64,000 nucleotides of DNA from assembly GCA_000755425.1 (NCBI GenBank), contig BBMT01000002.1, positions 1 to 64,000 of the forward strand, given 5' to 3'. Below, one piece after another: positions 12,332-23,113 of the stretch; the stretch's first letter is position 1, and the number at the start of each line of letters is the position of its first letter. Source of the DNA: Vibrio maritimus (GTDB taxonomy: Bacteria > Pseudomonadota > Gammaproteobacteria > Enterobacterales > Vibrionaceae). The translations under genes were made by a program, and so were the position numbers. The notes beneath the pieces were generated by a model. That model saw only the letters and a program-made list of their open reading frames with translations. It was not told the origin of the DNA and made no database searches.

Positions 12332-13189
12332 CTATTGGTGTTTTTCGAGTGAAGCGTGACGGATTTTGACCTTGTGACCAAGCTGCTCAAAGTACTCACC
12401 AATTTGCTGAGTAATGTACACGGAGCGATGTTTGCCACCGGTACAGCCGATTGCCACGGTCAAATAACTGCGATTGTTCTTTTCGAGTAGAGGAAGCCAG
12501 CGCTCGACGAAGCCTTGGATCTGCTGCTTCAGCTCAATCACATCAGGGTAGGACTCAAGAAATGATTTGATTGGTGCATCAAGACCGGTCATTGGACGAA
12601 GTTCTGGTTGCCAGTGCGGGTTAGGTAAAAAGCGTACATCAAACACGTAGTCCGCATCATTCGGCATCCCATATTTAAAGCCAAAGGACTGAAATACCAT
12701 TACTAGGTCTTTCTTCTCTTGTCCTTCAATTTGGAAACGAATGGTTTCACTTAGATCATGAATAGACTGTTCGCTGGAGTCGATGACGAAATCGGCTTGT
12801 TCTTTGATTGGTGCGAGCAGTGTATGCTCTAAATCGATCGCCTGCTCAAGGGAAAGCTTGTCTTCACGCTGCGACAGTGGATGAATGCGCCGCGTTTCAC
12901 TATAGCGAGTAAGCAGCACAGATTTGCTGGCATCAAGAAACAGCAGTTTGACGTCGTGCTTTAAAGAAAGCTGATCCAGAGTTAATGAGAGCTGAGCAAG
13001 GTTTTTAGGTAGGTTTCGAATATCGATACTCACCGCGACACTTTGCTGTGTGTCTTGGCTCGAATCAACAAATGAGCCGAGGAGGTCGACTGGAAGATTG
13101 TCAACGCAGTAGTACCCGGAGTCTTCTAGGACTCGTAAGGCGACGCTTTTGCCTGCCCCTGAGTGTCCACTTACCACAACCAAACGCAT
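12332..13189 (-). CDS. rapZ: RNase adapter protein RapZ
   Basis: P-loop RNA-binding adapter that senses glucosamine-6-phosphate and, in E. coli, guides RNase E to the GlmZ small RNA. The Walker A motif GHSGAGKS is at residues 8-15, and the C-terminal CTGGKHRSV segment belongs to the ligand-binding domain. 285 residues, intact. It sits 18 bases after the restored ptsN stop and just before npr, the standard order. Confidence 0.96.
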   Translation of the reverse strand: MRLVVVSGHSGAGKSVALRVLEDSGYYCVDNLPVDLLGSFVDSSQDTQQSVAVSIDIRNLPKNLAQLSLTLDQLSLKHDVKLLFLDASKSVLLTRYSETRRIHPLSQREDKLSLEQAIDLEHTLLAPIKEQADFVIDSSEQSIHDLSETIRFQIEGQEKKDLVMVFQSFGFKYGMPNDADYVFDVRFLPNPHWQPELRPMTGLDAPIKSFLESYPDVIELKQQIQGFVERWLPLLEKNNRSYLTVAIGCTGGKHRSVYITQQIGEYFEQLGHKVKIRHASLEKHQ

Positions 13190-13207
13190 GTCTGCTGGTT
13201 TCCTTGA

Positions 13208-13653
13208 TTAGTGACTAACAATAATGTCGTAAAGCTCTTGATCGCTTTGAGCATTACGAAGTTGTTTTAGAACTGCTTTGTCGTTAAGAGTTCTGCCATG
13301 CAAGAGAGTGTTTTTAGATGCTCTTTACATTGTGCATCTGGCACAAGCAGAGCAAACATTAGATCGACTGGGCGGTTATCGATGGCATCAAAGTCGACCG
13401 CATCTTGGCATTGAAGTAATACCGCTACGGCTTTGTCGCTATCTTGCATACGGGCGTGCGGGATGGCGATGCCATTACCGATCCCTGTGCTGCCGACTTT
13501 TTCTCGACTCAGCATGCACTCAAACAGTTCTGTAGAGTTCTTTCCTGTATGCTGCGCGGCGATTTCGCTAATGATCTCAAGCGCGCGCTTTTTGCTCGTA
13601 CAAGGGACTGCACTTTTGGTGCAGTCCAGTGTTAATACTTCACTTATTTGCAT
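13208..13653 (-). CDS. ptsN: EIIA-Ntr, nitrogen PTS regulatory protein, frameshift
   Basis: Terminal phospho-acceptor of PTS-Ntr; it regulates potassium transport and other targets by direct binding. The phosphorylation site is His66 in GIAIPHARM. The raw frame stops early because a CC run at about 13288 lost one base. With it restored the tail reads AELLNDKAVLKQLR and runs to the TAA at 13208, giving 148 residues. It starts one base after the hpf stop. Confidence 0.93.
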
Positions 13654-13654
13654 G

Positions 13655-13942
13655 TTAGTGATTACTTAACTTTTCTTTGTGCTTATTCAGTTGTCTGGTT
13701 AGTTTGTCTACTAACGAGTCAATTGCAGCGTACATACTCTCATCATGAGAGGCTGCGTGAATTTCAGCTTGATTTACGTGGAGCGTAGCTTCGGCGATCT
13801 GGTCTAATTTTTCAACTTTTAAAACCACATGAATGTTGTTTATATGCTCAAAAAAGCGCTCGAGCTTCTGAAATTTACTGTGAACGTAGTCTTGCATTGA
13901 ATCAGTGAGATCAACATGGTGGCCTGTAATTTGAATTTGCAT
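13655..13942 (-). CDS. hpf: ribosome hibernation promoting factor (short HPF)
   Basis: Binds the 30S subunit in stationary phase and promotes 100S dimer formation together with RMF. The start MQIQITGHHVDLT and the 95-residue length mark the short gammaproteobacterial form. It lies between rpoN and ptsN, as in E. coli. Confidence 0.95.
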   Translation of the reverse strand: MQIQITGHHVDLTDSMQDYVHSKFQKLERFFEHINNIHVVLKVEKLDQIAEATLHVNQAEIHAASHDESMYAAIDSLVDKLTRQLNKHKEKLSNH

Positions 13943-13967
13943 AGACTTTCCTTCTTAGTTATTGACC

Positions 13968-15432
13968 TTAGAGTAGGCGTTTACGCTGACTGGATGGGGC
14001 GATGCCCAACGATTCACGGTACTTCGCTATGGTTCGCCTAGCGACCTGAATTCCTTGGTCAGCGAGTTGAGCTGCGATTTTACTATCGCTCAATGGCTTG
14101 GCTGGGTTCTCCGCAGCAACAAGCTTCTTGATTAGGGCACGAATGGCGGTTGACGAGCATTCTCCGCCATTGTCAGTGGACACGTGACTTGAGAAGAAGT
14201 ACTTAAGCTCGAAGATGCCGCGTGGTGTATGCATGTACTTTTGTGTCGTCACGCGCGAGATGGTGGATTCGTGCATGTCGACGGCTAGTGCGACGTCGTT
14301 CAGTACCATTGGCTTCATCGCTTCTTCGCCATATTCGAAGAAGTCGTGCTGATGTTCCACAATGCACTTAGCCACTTTTAGTAGAGTTTCATTGCGGCTT
14401 TCAAGGCTTTTGATTAACCACTTCGCTTCTTGAAGGTTAGAACGAATATATTGGCTGTCTGCGCTGTTGCCTGTCCCTAGCTGAGCATACTGCTGATTGA
14501 CCTTTAGCTTAGGCACGCTATCTGTTGATCTGAACCACCCATTTTCCACGGTCTTTAAATACCGACACATCAGGCACCACATATTCGGTTTCATCCGGGG
14601 TGATTTTGCTTCCTGGGCGAGGGTCGAGCTGCTGAATCAGTTTAAGTACTTCACGAAGTTCAGCTTCTTTAAGCTTGGTCTCTTTAATCACCAGCTTGTA
14701 GTCACGATTACCCAACTGATCGATGTGGTGAGTAAGGACTAACTTAGCTTCAGCAAGCCATGGCGTATCTTCTGGGAAGGTCGCAAGTTGTAACAGTAAG
14801 CAATCTTGAAGGTTGAGAGATGCAATGCCCAGAGGGTCAAATTGCTGAATGCGCTTGCGCACCGCCTCTACTTCATCGAGCTCAACATCTTCAATATCGA
14901 CACTTTCCAAAATTTCTTCGCAAGAGAGTGTCAGGTAGCCGTAGTCGTCTACAGCATCAATGATGGCCAGAGCGATGGCGCGATCGGTTTCAGTAAATGG
15001 AGTTAGGTCGAGTTGCCACACCAAATAGTCTTGCAGTGACTGGGTGGTTTCACCTTGATAAATAGGCATGTCATCATCAACAGCAATACCGGTATTACCG
15101 GTGTTGGCGCTGTAGACATCGTCCCATGTGGTATCCATTTCTAGCTCGTTGGAGATTTCTGATTTTTCAATCTGATCAGAGCTGTCCTTAAGCTCAGGCT
15201 CACTGGTTATCTCTGCAGTTGGGCTCTCATCTTTGTTCTCAGCATTTGGCTTGTCGTCATTGCTTGTCTCGTCAGCAGACTCTTCAACGTCGAGAAGTGG
15301 GTTTGAGTCCAGCGCTTCTTGGATCTCTTGTTGCAAATCAAGCGTCGACAATTGCAGTAAGCGAATCGCTTGCTGCAGCTGTGGCGTCATTGCTAACTGT
15401 TGACCTAGCTTGAGTTGTAATGAGGGTTTCAT
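13968..15432 (-). CDS. rpoN: RNA polymerase sigma-54 factor, frameshift (two bases lost)
   Basis: Alternative sigma factor for -24/-12 promoters; in vibrios it controls flagella, nitrogen use and quorum-sensing small RNAs. Visible parts are the Gln/Leu-rich region I ([13 protein letters not shown]), a strongly acidic region II, the core-binding domain and the RpoN box [10 protein letters not shown] near the C-terminus. The frame breaks at about 14523 and here needs two bases: a CCC run read as C restores ..QINPDSVPK.. and 488 residues. It follows lptB by 46 bases. Confidence 0.95.
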
Positions 15433-15478
15433 GCAGTGTTATGAGCCTATTATTAATATTGTATCCATGCCTATTAAA

Positions 15479-16203
15479 TCATAGTCTGAATTGTTCACCG
15501 AGATAAACCTGCTTTACATGTTCATTATTGAGAACATCTTCAGGGCTTCCCTCCGCGATCAAGTGACCTTGACTCACGATATAGGCTTTTTCGCAGACAT
15601 CTAGCGTTTCGCGCACGTTGTGGTCGGTGATCAGTACACCTAACCCTCTGTCACGTAAGTGTTCGATGATTTTCTTTATATCAATTACAGAGATTGGGTC
15701 AACCCCAGCAAAGGTTCATCGAGCAGAATAAACTGCGGGTTTGCGGCCAGTGCTCTAGCGATTTCAACGCGTCGACGTTCACCACCAGAGAGCGCCATAC
15801 CTGCGCTTTTGCGAATGTGCTGGATATTAAACTCATCAAGCAAATCTTCGAGTCTGTCTTGTCTTTCTTCTTGAGTTAGCTCGTTGCGCGTTTCAAGTAC
15901 CGCCATGATGTTGTGTTCAACACTGAGCTTACGGAAAATCGAGGCTTCTTGTGGCAAATAACCAATGCCCATTTTGGCGCGGCTATGCATCGGCAGAATA
16001 CTGATGTCATTGCCATCGATGGTGATGCTGCCTTCGTCGCGAGCGACTAGGCCGACGATCATATAAAACGAGGTCGTTTTACCGGCTCCATTAGGGCCTA
16101 ATAAACCGACTATCTGACCAGACTCCACCGACAGGCTTACGTCAGAGACGACCTTGCGATTTTTATAGCTTTTCGCGAGATGCGAAGCTTTTAGTAACGC
16201 CAT
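15479..16203 (-). CDS. lptB: LPS export ABC transporter ATPase LptB, frameshift
   Basis: Cytoplasmic ATPase that powers LPS extraction with LptF and LptG. The Walker A motif GPNGAGKTT, signature [10 protein letters not shown] and Walker B LLDEP are present. The frame breaks right after Walker B near 15711; restoring one T gives [12 protein letters not shown], then the H-loop [11 protein letters not shown], and a 241-residue protein. It sits eight bases after the restored lptA stop and is essential in related species. Confidence 0.95.
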
Positions 16204-16211
16204 ATTAGACT

Positions 16212-16708
16212 CTACTTCTCTTGAACTTGTTGCGGTTGCAATACGGTTGAAACGCGTTCGTTGGCGTTGCCATCAGCAACCAGCTTTTGAGATGAAATGC
16301 GGTATTTAATGGTGGTACCGCGGATCACGCTGTCGTCTTGCGACAACATAGCCTGATTTGTCATCGTCAGCTGATCATCCTTTAGTGAATAGTGAAGCTC
16401 TTTGGCCTCGCCATACAGGGTTTTACCATCGTCAGTGAGCTGTGAAAATGTCGCTAAATCGCCGAAGCCTCGATGATTTGGATCGTGCCAGTTACAGCTT
16501 CACGCGTGACGATTACTTTGTCAGCATTAATATTGATACTACCTTGCTTAAGCTTTACATCGCCTTCAAAGGTAACTTGGTTGCTTTTCATATCGAGCAA
16601 TTGTGAGTCAGAATCAATATAAACAGGCTGTTCTGAATCTGTTGACAACGCCATTGCTGATATAGGTAAGAGTAAGCAAATACCTAAACTAAGGTGTGAG
16701 AGTTTCAT
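16212..16708 (-). CDS. lptA: LPS transport periplasmic protein LptA, frameshift
   Basis: Beta-jellyroll protein that forms the periplasmic bridge carrying LPS from LptC to LptD. A signal peptide (residues 1-20, hydrophobic core [15 protein letters not shown]) precedes the OstA-like domain. The frame breaks near 16462 in a G run; restored, it continues [14 protein letters not shown].. to a TAG at 16212, 165 residues. The start overlaps the end of lptC by 20 bases. Confidence 0.93.
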
Positions 16709-17252
16709 ATCTACTGTTCACTTTGTTATAAACCTCGGCGATATTATCTGCAAAGTTTCCTTTCATCGCTTCGCCGTGAGTTTCAAATTGCGGCCCGAGC
16801 ATAATGACTTTTGTGTCGGTCCAAAAATCTCGGTTGGTTAGTTTAATGCTCATCTTCTGACTTTCTAGTGTATCAAATCCTGATTCTGGTAGCAGATTTT
16901 GAGCAAGAACATTGTCATAAAGCGTGAGGACTTCATCTTTGTCTAAGACCGCTCTATCAGCGGAAATTTCCCACTCTTTTGTTGTGCCGTTCGCGTAGAT
17001 AGACAACACCGGGCTCTCAAAAACAGTATTTCCTTGTTGAGCAAAGTGTTCCAAATGTACGGAGTTGATCGTGTAGCTCCGAATGCCGGTGTCAGTGTAG
17101 GAAATGTTATGTACGTTCAATCCACTGAAAGCTGGCAACTCAATATCAGGGACGATTTTAATCGTGCTAGATTCGTCCTTGGTGTACAGATAAACCGCAC
17201 TCCCAATTGAGATAATGGCAAGTAAACTATAAAGAATACGAGACAAACTCAT
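16689..17252 (-). CDS. lptC: LPS export protein LptC
   Basis: Bitopic inner-membrane protein that accepts LPS from LptB2FG and hands it to LptA. One N-terminal membrane helix (about residues 5-22) is followed by a periplasmic jellyroll. 187 residues, intact. It overlaps kdsC by four bases at its start and lptA by 20 bases at its end, so the three are translationally coupled. Confidence 0.93.
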   Translation of the reverse strand: MSLSRILYSLLAIISIGSAVYLYTKDESSTIKIVPDIELPAFSGLNVHNISYTDTGIRSYTINSVHLEHFAQQGNTVFESPVLSIYANGTTKEWEISADRAVLDKDEVLTLYDNVLAQNLLPESGFDTLESQKMSIKLTNRDFWTDTKVIMLGPQFETHGEAMKGNFADNIAEVYNKVNSRYETLTP

Positions 17253-17806
17253 ATACTTAGACCCTTGTGAAGCTCAAGTTCTCCCTTTGATTCTAGGATC
17301 AGATCACAGATTTCCCTAACCGCACCATGTCCACCACGAATCGTCGTCACGTGGTCTGCTTTTTTTGCCAATAGTGGATGACCATCCGCCACGCAAACAC
17401 CGAGTCCAACTTGCGCCATCACGGGCCAGTCAATCAGGTCATCACCGATGTAAGCTGTATGCTGCGGGGCAATACCAAGCTTGTCGCAAATGTCTTGGTA
17501 AGCGATTACTTTGTCATCTTGACCCTGGTAAATCAATGTGATGCCAAGGGCTTTCATGCGGTTCTCGACAATCTTTGAGCTACGTCCTGTTATGATGGCC
17601 ACTTGTACACCTGCACTCATTAATGCTTTGACGCCGTAGCCATCACGAGTATGAAAAGTCTTTAGCTCTTCACCATCGTTGCCCATGTATATCAGGCCAT
17701 CAGAAAACACGCCGTCAACGTCGCAGATCAATAGTTCAATGGCCGCGGCTTTTTCGACCGTTGCTTTACTTATTAGGCCGTAAAGTGTTTCAACACACTC
17801 AGACAT
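17249..17806 (-). CDS. kdsC: 3-deoxy-D-manno-octulosonate-8-phosphate phosphatase
   Basis: HAD-family phosphatase that releases Kdo from Kdo-8-phosphate for LPS inner core synthesis. The nucleophile motif DVDGVFSDG sits near residue 29 and the late Asp motif in YIGDDLIDWPVM. 185 residues, intact. Its ATG overlaps the restored kdsD stop in a TAATG junction. Confidence 0.95.
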   Translation of the reverse strand: MSECVETLYGLISKATVEKAAAIELLICDVDGVFSDGLIYMGNDGEELKTFHTRDGYGVKALMSAGVQVAIITGRSSKIVENRMKALGITLIYQGQDDKVIAYQDICDKLGIAPQHTAYIGDDLIDWPVMAQVGLGVCVADGHPLLAKKADHVTTIRGGHGAVREICDLILESKGELELHKGLSI

Positions 17807-18772
17807 TACACTACTCCTGCTTTGAGCAAATCATGCATGTTTAGGCTCCGACTACTTTGTTTTGTTCCAGTAGAACTAGGCCACTAATCTTTTTCGACTG
17901 CATCAAGTTTAGTCCTTCTGCCGCCAACATGTTTGGCGTTGCCGTAGTTGGTGTAGCAATCATGACTTCGCCAATGGTCGTTTCGTGAATATCCACGCGG
18001 CGGTCGAGAATACGACGCAGGTCTCCATCGGTGAAAATACCGAGTAGGGTGTGTTTGTCATCGACAATGGTCGTCATGCCTAACCCTTTATTGGAGATCT
18101 CGAGTAGAGCATCACGAATTAAAGTGTTCGGGCCGACCATCGGAAGCGCATCGCCAGTGTGCATGATATCGCTCAGCTTCAGAAGCAGCTTGCGACCTAG
18201 TGCGCCACCTGGATGAGAGAGAGCAAAATCTTCCTCGCTAAAGCCGCGAGCTTCAAGCAGCGCCATGGCCAGAGCATCACCCATTACCAGTGTGGCGGTT
18301 GAGCTCGACGTTGGAGCAAGCTCTAGAGGACAAGCTTCTTTAGGCACCGTGATTTGCAAGTGGTAATCGGAAAGCTTACCCATTGTCGACTCTGGCTTAC
18401 CGGTCATGCTGACGGTTGTAATGCCTAAGCGTTTGAATACTGGAAACAGACTGATGATTTCATGCGCTTCGCCTGAATTTGAAATCGCTATCACCAGATC
18501 TCGAGCTTCTACCATGCCCAAATCGCCATGCGCTGCTTCACCGGGATGAACAAAAAACGCCGATGTACCTGTGCTCGCTAGAGTTGCGGCGATTTTTTAC
18601 CAATATGCCCAGATTTGCCAATCCCCATCACGATCACTTTACCTTGATGGTTCAAAATGGCTTGGCATACCGCTTCAAAATGTTCGTCAAAATAGCGTTC
18701 AATGTGCATTAACGCTTGCACTTCGGTATTTAGAACACGTTTGGCACTGCCAATGAAATCAAATTCAGACAT
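17806..18772 (-). CDS. kdsD: D-arabinose-5-phosphate isomerase, two frameshifts
   Basis: Converts ribulose-5-phosphate to arabinose-5-phosphate, the first step of Kdo synthesis. It has an N-terminal SIS sugar isomerase domain (GIGKSGHIGKK) and two C-terminal CBS domains. Two breaks: an A run at 18593-18598 (restored: GKKIAATLASTGT) and a GG at about 17844 (restored: VVGALNMHDLLKAGVV). The corrected length is 322. The start MSEFDF was chosen over an upstream in-frame ATG because it matches the family and leaves 10 bases to the yrbG stop. Confidence 0.94.
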
Positions 18773-18782
18773 ACAATTGCTC

Positions 18783-19753
18783 CTAAGCTGCCATGTTGGC
18801 AAATAGATACACTTGATAACCTAAGAAGAGCACAAATAAAATGCCCCCTTCGATGCGATTAATACTTTTCGACTTGCCAAGAGCCATAACAACAAGGAGC
18901 AAAGATAGCCCTAGCATCACCCAGAAATCTCGGCCCATGGCATGCTGCTTAAAAGCGATGGGTTGAGGACGCCTGGGATACCCATAACGGCAAGGATGTT
19001 GAAAACGTTGGAGCCGATGATATTGCCCACGGCCATATCATCTTCACCTTTGAGCACGCCAGCAAGAGAGGCGGCAAGCTCAGGTAAACTGGTACCGATT
19101 GCAATAATAGTTAGGCCTATCACCAAGTCGCTCATTCCAAAATATTGTGCGATAACAACGGCACTGTCGACCAGACGATCCGCAGCCAGGGGAAGAACAA
19201 TCAAACCAATGACTACCCACATAGCGGCTTTGGCATTACTGACGCCTTCCGGTACTTCAGATTCTTGATCGTCCAGTAAGGCATCCGCATTACCGCTTTC
19301 TTTCTCCGCTTTGCTGATACGGAGCATAGCTAGGATGAAGGCGGCAAATAAAGCAAACAGGATGACACCTTCAAAGAAACCAAGGTGACTGTCCCATAGA
19401 ATAAGACCGGCAATGAGTGTGACGGCAATCATCAGCGGGAGTTCGCGTCTCAGAACAGCTGATGAGATAGACAGTGGCTTGATCATCGCGGTAATACCGA
19501 GGATGAGTGCGATGTTAGCAATGTTGGAACCGAGTACGTTACCTACAGCAGTGTCTGTTTTGCCTTCTAGGGCTGCAGTTGCAGATACCATCATTTCGGG
19601 AGCGGAAGAGCCCATCGCAAGAATGGTCATGCCAATCACCAGTGGTGAAATACCTACGTTGCGTGCCAACGCGGCAGCACCAAACACCAGTTTGTCCGCA
19701 CTCCATACGAGAAAAACCAGTCCAATAATCAGAAACACCACGGCTTCGAGCAT
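18783..19753 (-). CDS. yrbG: calcium/sodium antiporter of the YrbG family, frameshift
   Basis: CaCA-superfamily inner-membrane exchanger with two repeated alpha motifs (MGSSAPEMMVSA and IGTSLPELAASL) and about ten helices in two halves. A break near 18946 shortens the raw frame; restored, the last helices read GRDFWVMLGLSLLLV and end in FANMAA, 323 residues. First gene of the yrbG-kdsD-kdsC-lptCAB run. Ion specificity is inferred from the family only. Confidence 0.9.
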
Positions 19754-20052
19754 GTTTAATTCCACTTCTTTTTTTCTGAGACAATTGGCGGCTAATTTTG
19801 ACGCTTTGTCGTCCAAAATGGAAGCTAATCAATAAATAAAATACCGATTACACTGTTAATTACGTACCTCTACTATCGCAAGTTGATAATTTGTTGAGTG
19901 AAGCCAGTCATCTCAAAACAGGGAATGGCTTATTCATCTAGGGTATTTTGTTGAATTGTTTATACAACTGAGTGAATGTTAGGGTTTTAATTGTAGCTAG
20001 GTATCATTATCATGGAAGGTTATTAAACTTGGGATTCGAGATAAGGAAGTCT
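19754..20052. other. divergent intergenic region between yrbG and mlaF
   Basis: Must carry the start signals of both the Kdo/LPS-transport operon (minus) and the mla operon (plus). It is AT-rich with no gene. I see several AT-rich -10-like boxes but no pair strong enough to call, and no hairpin with a T run. Confidence 0.5.
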
Positions 20053-20847
20053 ATGTCAAACAATGACTTGGTTTCTATTAGCGGGTTATCTTTTTCACGT
20101 GGTTCACGAGTCATCTTTGATGACATCGAACTGCATGTGCCAAAAGGCAAAGTGACCGCCATAATGGGACCTTCGGGAATCGGTAAAACGACGCTATTAC
20201 GCTTGATTGGTGGGCAGTTGATGCCTGACCAAGGAGAGGTGTGGTTTGACGGCGACAATATTCCAACTTTGTCTCGTAAACGTCTTTATCAAGTTCGAAA
20301 AAAAATGAGTATGCTGTTTCAGTCGGGCGCGCTGTTTACTGACTTGACAGTGTTTGACAACGTCGCATTTCCACTGCGTGAGCACACAGAACTAGATGAG
20401 TCTATGATCCGCACACTCGTGTTGCTGAAACTCGAAGCAGTAGGCCTAAGAGGTGCGGCAGAGCTTATGCCGAGTGAGCTTTCGGGCGGTATGGCAAGAC
20501 GTGCTGCATTGGCACGAGCCATTGCCCTTGATCCCGAGTTGATTCTTTATGATGAGCCATTTGTCGGCCAAGATCCCATTACTATGGGGGTGCTGGTAGA
20601 GCTTATTCGCAAACTCAACAATGCGCTGAATGTCACTTCTGTCGTCGTATCTCATGATGTGCCAGAGGTGATGTCGATAGCTGACTGGGTCTACTTGCTG
20701 GCGAATGGCAAAATTGTTGCCAAAGGCACACCAGAGGAACTGCGCAATAACCCGGATACTCAAGTACAACAATTCCTTAAAGGCGAAGCCGATGGTCCGG
20801 TGCCATTTCGCTTTCCTGCCTCTCCGTTAGAACAGGAGCTATTTTAA
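20053..20847 (+). CDS. mlaF: phospholipid ABC transporter ATPase MlaF
   Basis: ATPase of the MlaFEDB complex that moves glycerophospholipids between the outer and inner membranes and keeps outer-leaflet asymmetry. The Walker A motif GPSGIGKTT, a Q-loop, signature LSGGMARR and Walker B LILYDEP are present. The start MSNNDL has AAGGAAG at good spacing; an in-frame start 27 codons upstream lacks one. 264 residues, intact; one base before the mlaE ATG. Confidence 0.95.
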   Translation: MSNNDLVSISGLSFSRGSRVIFDDIELHVPKGKVTAIMGPSGIGKTTLLRLIGGQLMPDQGEVWFDGDNIPTLSRKRLYQVRKKMSMLFQSGALFTDLTVFDNVAFPLREHTELDESMIRTLVLLKLEAVGLRGAAELMPSELSGGMARRAALARAIALDPELILYDEPFVGQDPITMGVLVELIRKLNNALNVTSVVVSHDVPEVMSIADWVYLLANGKIVAKGTPEELRNNPDTQVQQFLKGEADGPVPFRFPASPLEQELF

Positions 20848-20848
20848 T

Positions 20849-21635
20849 ATGGCATCGCTTTCGCAGTGGGTTCAAAAATTGGTCAGCGCGCGCTTTCTGT
20901 GGGTTATGCATGGGGAAGGGCGACGTTTATGTTGCTGGGTGTGGTGTTATCTCGTCCGCAGCCGAAAAAGCATTTCCCACTGCTGGTCAAACAGCTTTAT
21001 AACGTCGGGGTGCAGTCTCTGGCGATCATTTTGGTCTCTGGACTATTTATCGGCATGGTACTGAGCTTACAAGGTTATGTGGTGCTGGTGGATTACGGTG
21101 CGGAAGGAAGCCTAGGTCAAATGGTGGCGTTATCGTTACTGCGAGAACTTGGCCTGTGGTCACTGCGCTGCTTTTCGCGGGGCGCGCAGGCTCTGCGCTT
21201 ACTGCTGAAATCGGCTTGATGAAAGCCACTGAGCAGTTGTCTAGCTTAGAAATGATGGCTGTTGACCCAATAAAACGTGTAGTGGCGCCACGCTTTTGGG
21301 CGGGGGTCATCTCTATGCCTCTATTAGCGATGATTTTTATGTCGGTCGGCATATGGGGTGGACAGTTAGTGGGTGTGGATTGGAAAGGTATCGATCATGG
21401 TAGTTTTTGGTCAGCGATGCAGTCTTCGGTGGAGTTAGGTCGTGATATCGGCAATAGTGCGATCAAGTGTGTGGTGTTTGCGATCACCGTGACTTGGATT
21501 GCTTTGTTTAATGGCTATGATGCGACGCCAACCTCTGAAGGCATCAGTCAAGCCACGACGCGAACCGTAGTGCATTCCTCGCTTGCGGTACTCGGATTAG
21601 ATTTTGTTCTTACTGCCTTGATGTTTGGCAACTAA
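20849..21635 (+). CDS. mlaE: phospholipid ABC transporter permease MlaE, two frameshifts
   Basis: Membrane subunit of MlaFEDB. The family blocks [47 protein letters not shown] and the conserved C-terminus VLTALMFGN are all visible across three frames. Breaks near 20871 (TTT read as TT; restored ..QWVSKIGQRA..) and 21153 (CCC read as CC; restored ..[14 protein letters not shown]..) give a 262-residue product. Confidence 0.94.
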
Positions 21636-21664
21636 GCTTAAAACAATAATTAAAGGAATTCTTA

Positions 21665-22148
21665 ATGCAACAGACAAGAAAGTTGGAATTGTGGGTAGGC
21701 AGTTTTGTGTTGTTAGGCCTGTGTGCAATCTTGTTTATGATTTTTCAGGTTGCTGACGTCAAGAGTCTAGGCTCCGGTGACACTTATACTCTAGAAGCTA
21801 GGTTTGACAATATTGGTAGCCTGAAAGTGCGCTCTCCAGTCAAAGTGGGTGGCGTGGTTATTGGACGAGTGAGTGATATCCACCTCGATAAAGAGTCCTT
21901 TCTACCAGTTGTTAGTTTGGCAATAAGCAGTGATTATCACTTCCCAGACACCTCAAGTGCACAAGTACTGACTTCCGGACTGATAGGTGAGCAGTACATC
22001 GCTTAGTGCCGGGCTTTGTTTTTGATGATGAAGCTATTTAGCCGATGGTGACCGAATTGAAGATACGAAATCGGCATTGGTGTTAGAAGATATGATTGGC
22101 CAGGTGCTGTATAGCATCGGTGGTTCGGATGAGAGCAGCAAGGAGTAA
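21665..22148 (+). CDS. mlaD: phospholipid-binding MCE protein MlaD, two frameshifts
   Basis: Inner-membrane anchored MCE protein whose hexameric ring forms the lipid path of MlaFEDB. One N-terminal helix (about residues 9-28) precedes a single MCE domain with RSPVKVGGVVIGRV. Two breaks 36 bases apart: about 22001 (GG read as G; restored YIGLVPGF) and 22037 (TTTT read as TTT; restored EAILADGDRIEDT). The restored tail runs to TAA at 22146-22148, 161 residues. Confidence 0.92.
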
Positions 22149-22151
22149 GTG

Positions 22152-22805
22152 ATGTTGAAGCGATGGTTTGAAATGTGTTCAGCGCTGATTGTGACGATAT
22201 TGCTGTCGGCCAATGCAATGGCAAATACGATTGATGCGACCAAGCCCTATGACATGATCATCAAGGTTTCGGATCAGGCTTTTTCTCGCCTTAGTGCGGA
22301 GCAGGAGATGATTAAAGGCGACCCAGATCATTTGAAAGTTGTGGTGGAAGAGGAGCTAATGCCATATGTGAATTATCGCTACGCGGCCCTCAAACTACTC
22401 GGCCCCAATTTAAAAGGGGCGAAACGTGAAGATGTGATGGAATTCATCAATGCATTTCGAGCTTATTTGGTCACCTCTTACGCACAAGTACTGACGCAAT
22501 ATACTGGTCAGGAGGTGAAATTTGGTCCTGAACCCAAAATCGACGACAAGACGTCCATTATCGGCGTAAAAGTGACTATCATGGACTCGCCGCGACCGAA
22601 CATTAATCTTGAGTTTAAACTCCGTAAGGATAAGAAAACGGGTGAATGGAAAGCGTTTGATATGATTGCCGAAGGCATTAGTCTACTCTCCAGTAAGCAA
22701 TCGGAATGGAACACTAAGATCCGTCAAGAAGGCATCCTTTCGGTTGCTGATGAACTTGAACAGTTGGCGAAAGCGCCAATCCGTTTTGAGGGCAGCGGGA
22801 AGTAA
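22152..22805 (+). CDS. mlaC: periplasmic phospholipid shuttle MlaC
   Basis: Soluble periplasmic carrier that ferries phospholipid between the outer-membrane MlaA complex and MlaFEDB. A signal peptide (residues 1-24, ending ANAMA) precedes the lipid-binding domain. The ATG at 22152 was chosen; a GTG one codon upstream is equally possible. 217 residues, intact. The stop overlaps the mlaB start (TAATG). Confidence 0.93.
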   Translation: MLKRWFEMCSALIVTILLSANAMANTIDATKPYDMIIKVSDQAFSRLSAEQEMIKGDPDHLKVVVEEELMPYVNYRYAALKLLGPNLKGAKREDVMEFINAFRAYLVTSYAQVLTQYTGQEVKFGPEPKIDDKTSIIGVKVTIMDSPRPNINLEFKLRKDKKTGEWKAFDMIAEGISLLSSKQSEWNTKIRQEGILSVADELEQLAKAPIRFEGSGK

Positions 22806-23104
22806 TGGTAGCAAAATTAGAACAGCGTACTGACACAAGCTTGGCACTGGTAGGTAATATAAGCCGCGATACTGTGCCGGCACTTTGGCGTGATGTTCAA
22901 CGCATTAATTTCACTCAGCCAGAGATGAATTTGGCGTTAGAGCAGGTCGAGCGCTTCGATTCTGCCGGATTGGTGATGTTAATCCACTTATTAGAGCATG
23001 CAAAAAATCGAAAGTGTCATATAATGCTCAGCTTCGTGCCCGATGAGCTGAACATACTGTTTCAGCTATACAACGTTGAATCAGTCATAGAGAAACACAT
23101 TTAG
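22805..23104 (+). CDS. mlaB: STAS-domain protein MlaB
   Basis: Cytoplasmic STAS-domain subunit that binds MlaF and is needed for its activity. 99 residues, with the STAS core ..EQVERFDSAGLVMLIHL.. near the middle. Translationally coupled to mlaC through TAATG and followed nine bases later by ibaG. The sequence is divergent, as is normal for MlaB, so the call leans on context too. Confidence 0.88.
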   Translation: MVAKLEQRTDTSLALVGNISRDTVPALWRDVQRINFTQPEMNLALEQVERFDSAGLVMLIHLLEHAKNRKCHIMLSFVPDELNILFQLYNVESVIEKHI

Positions 23105-23113
23105 GAGTATCTT

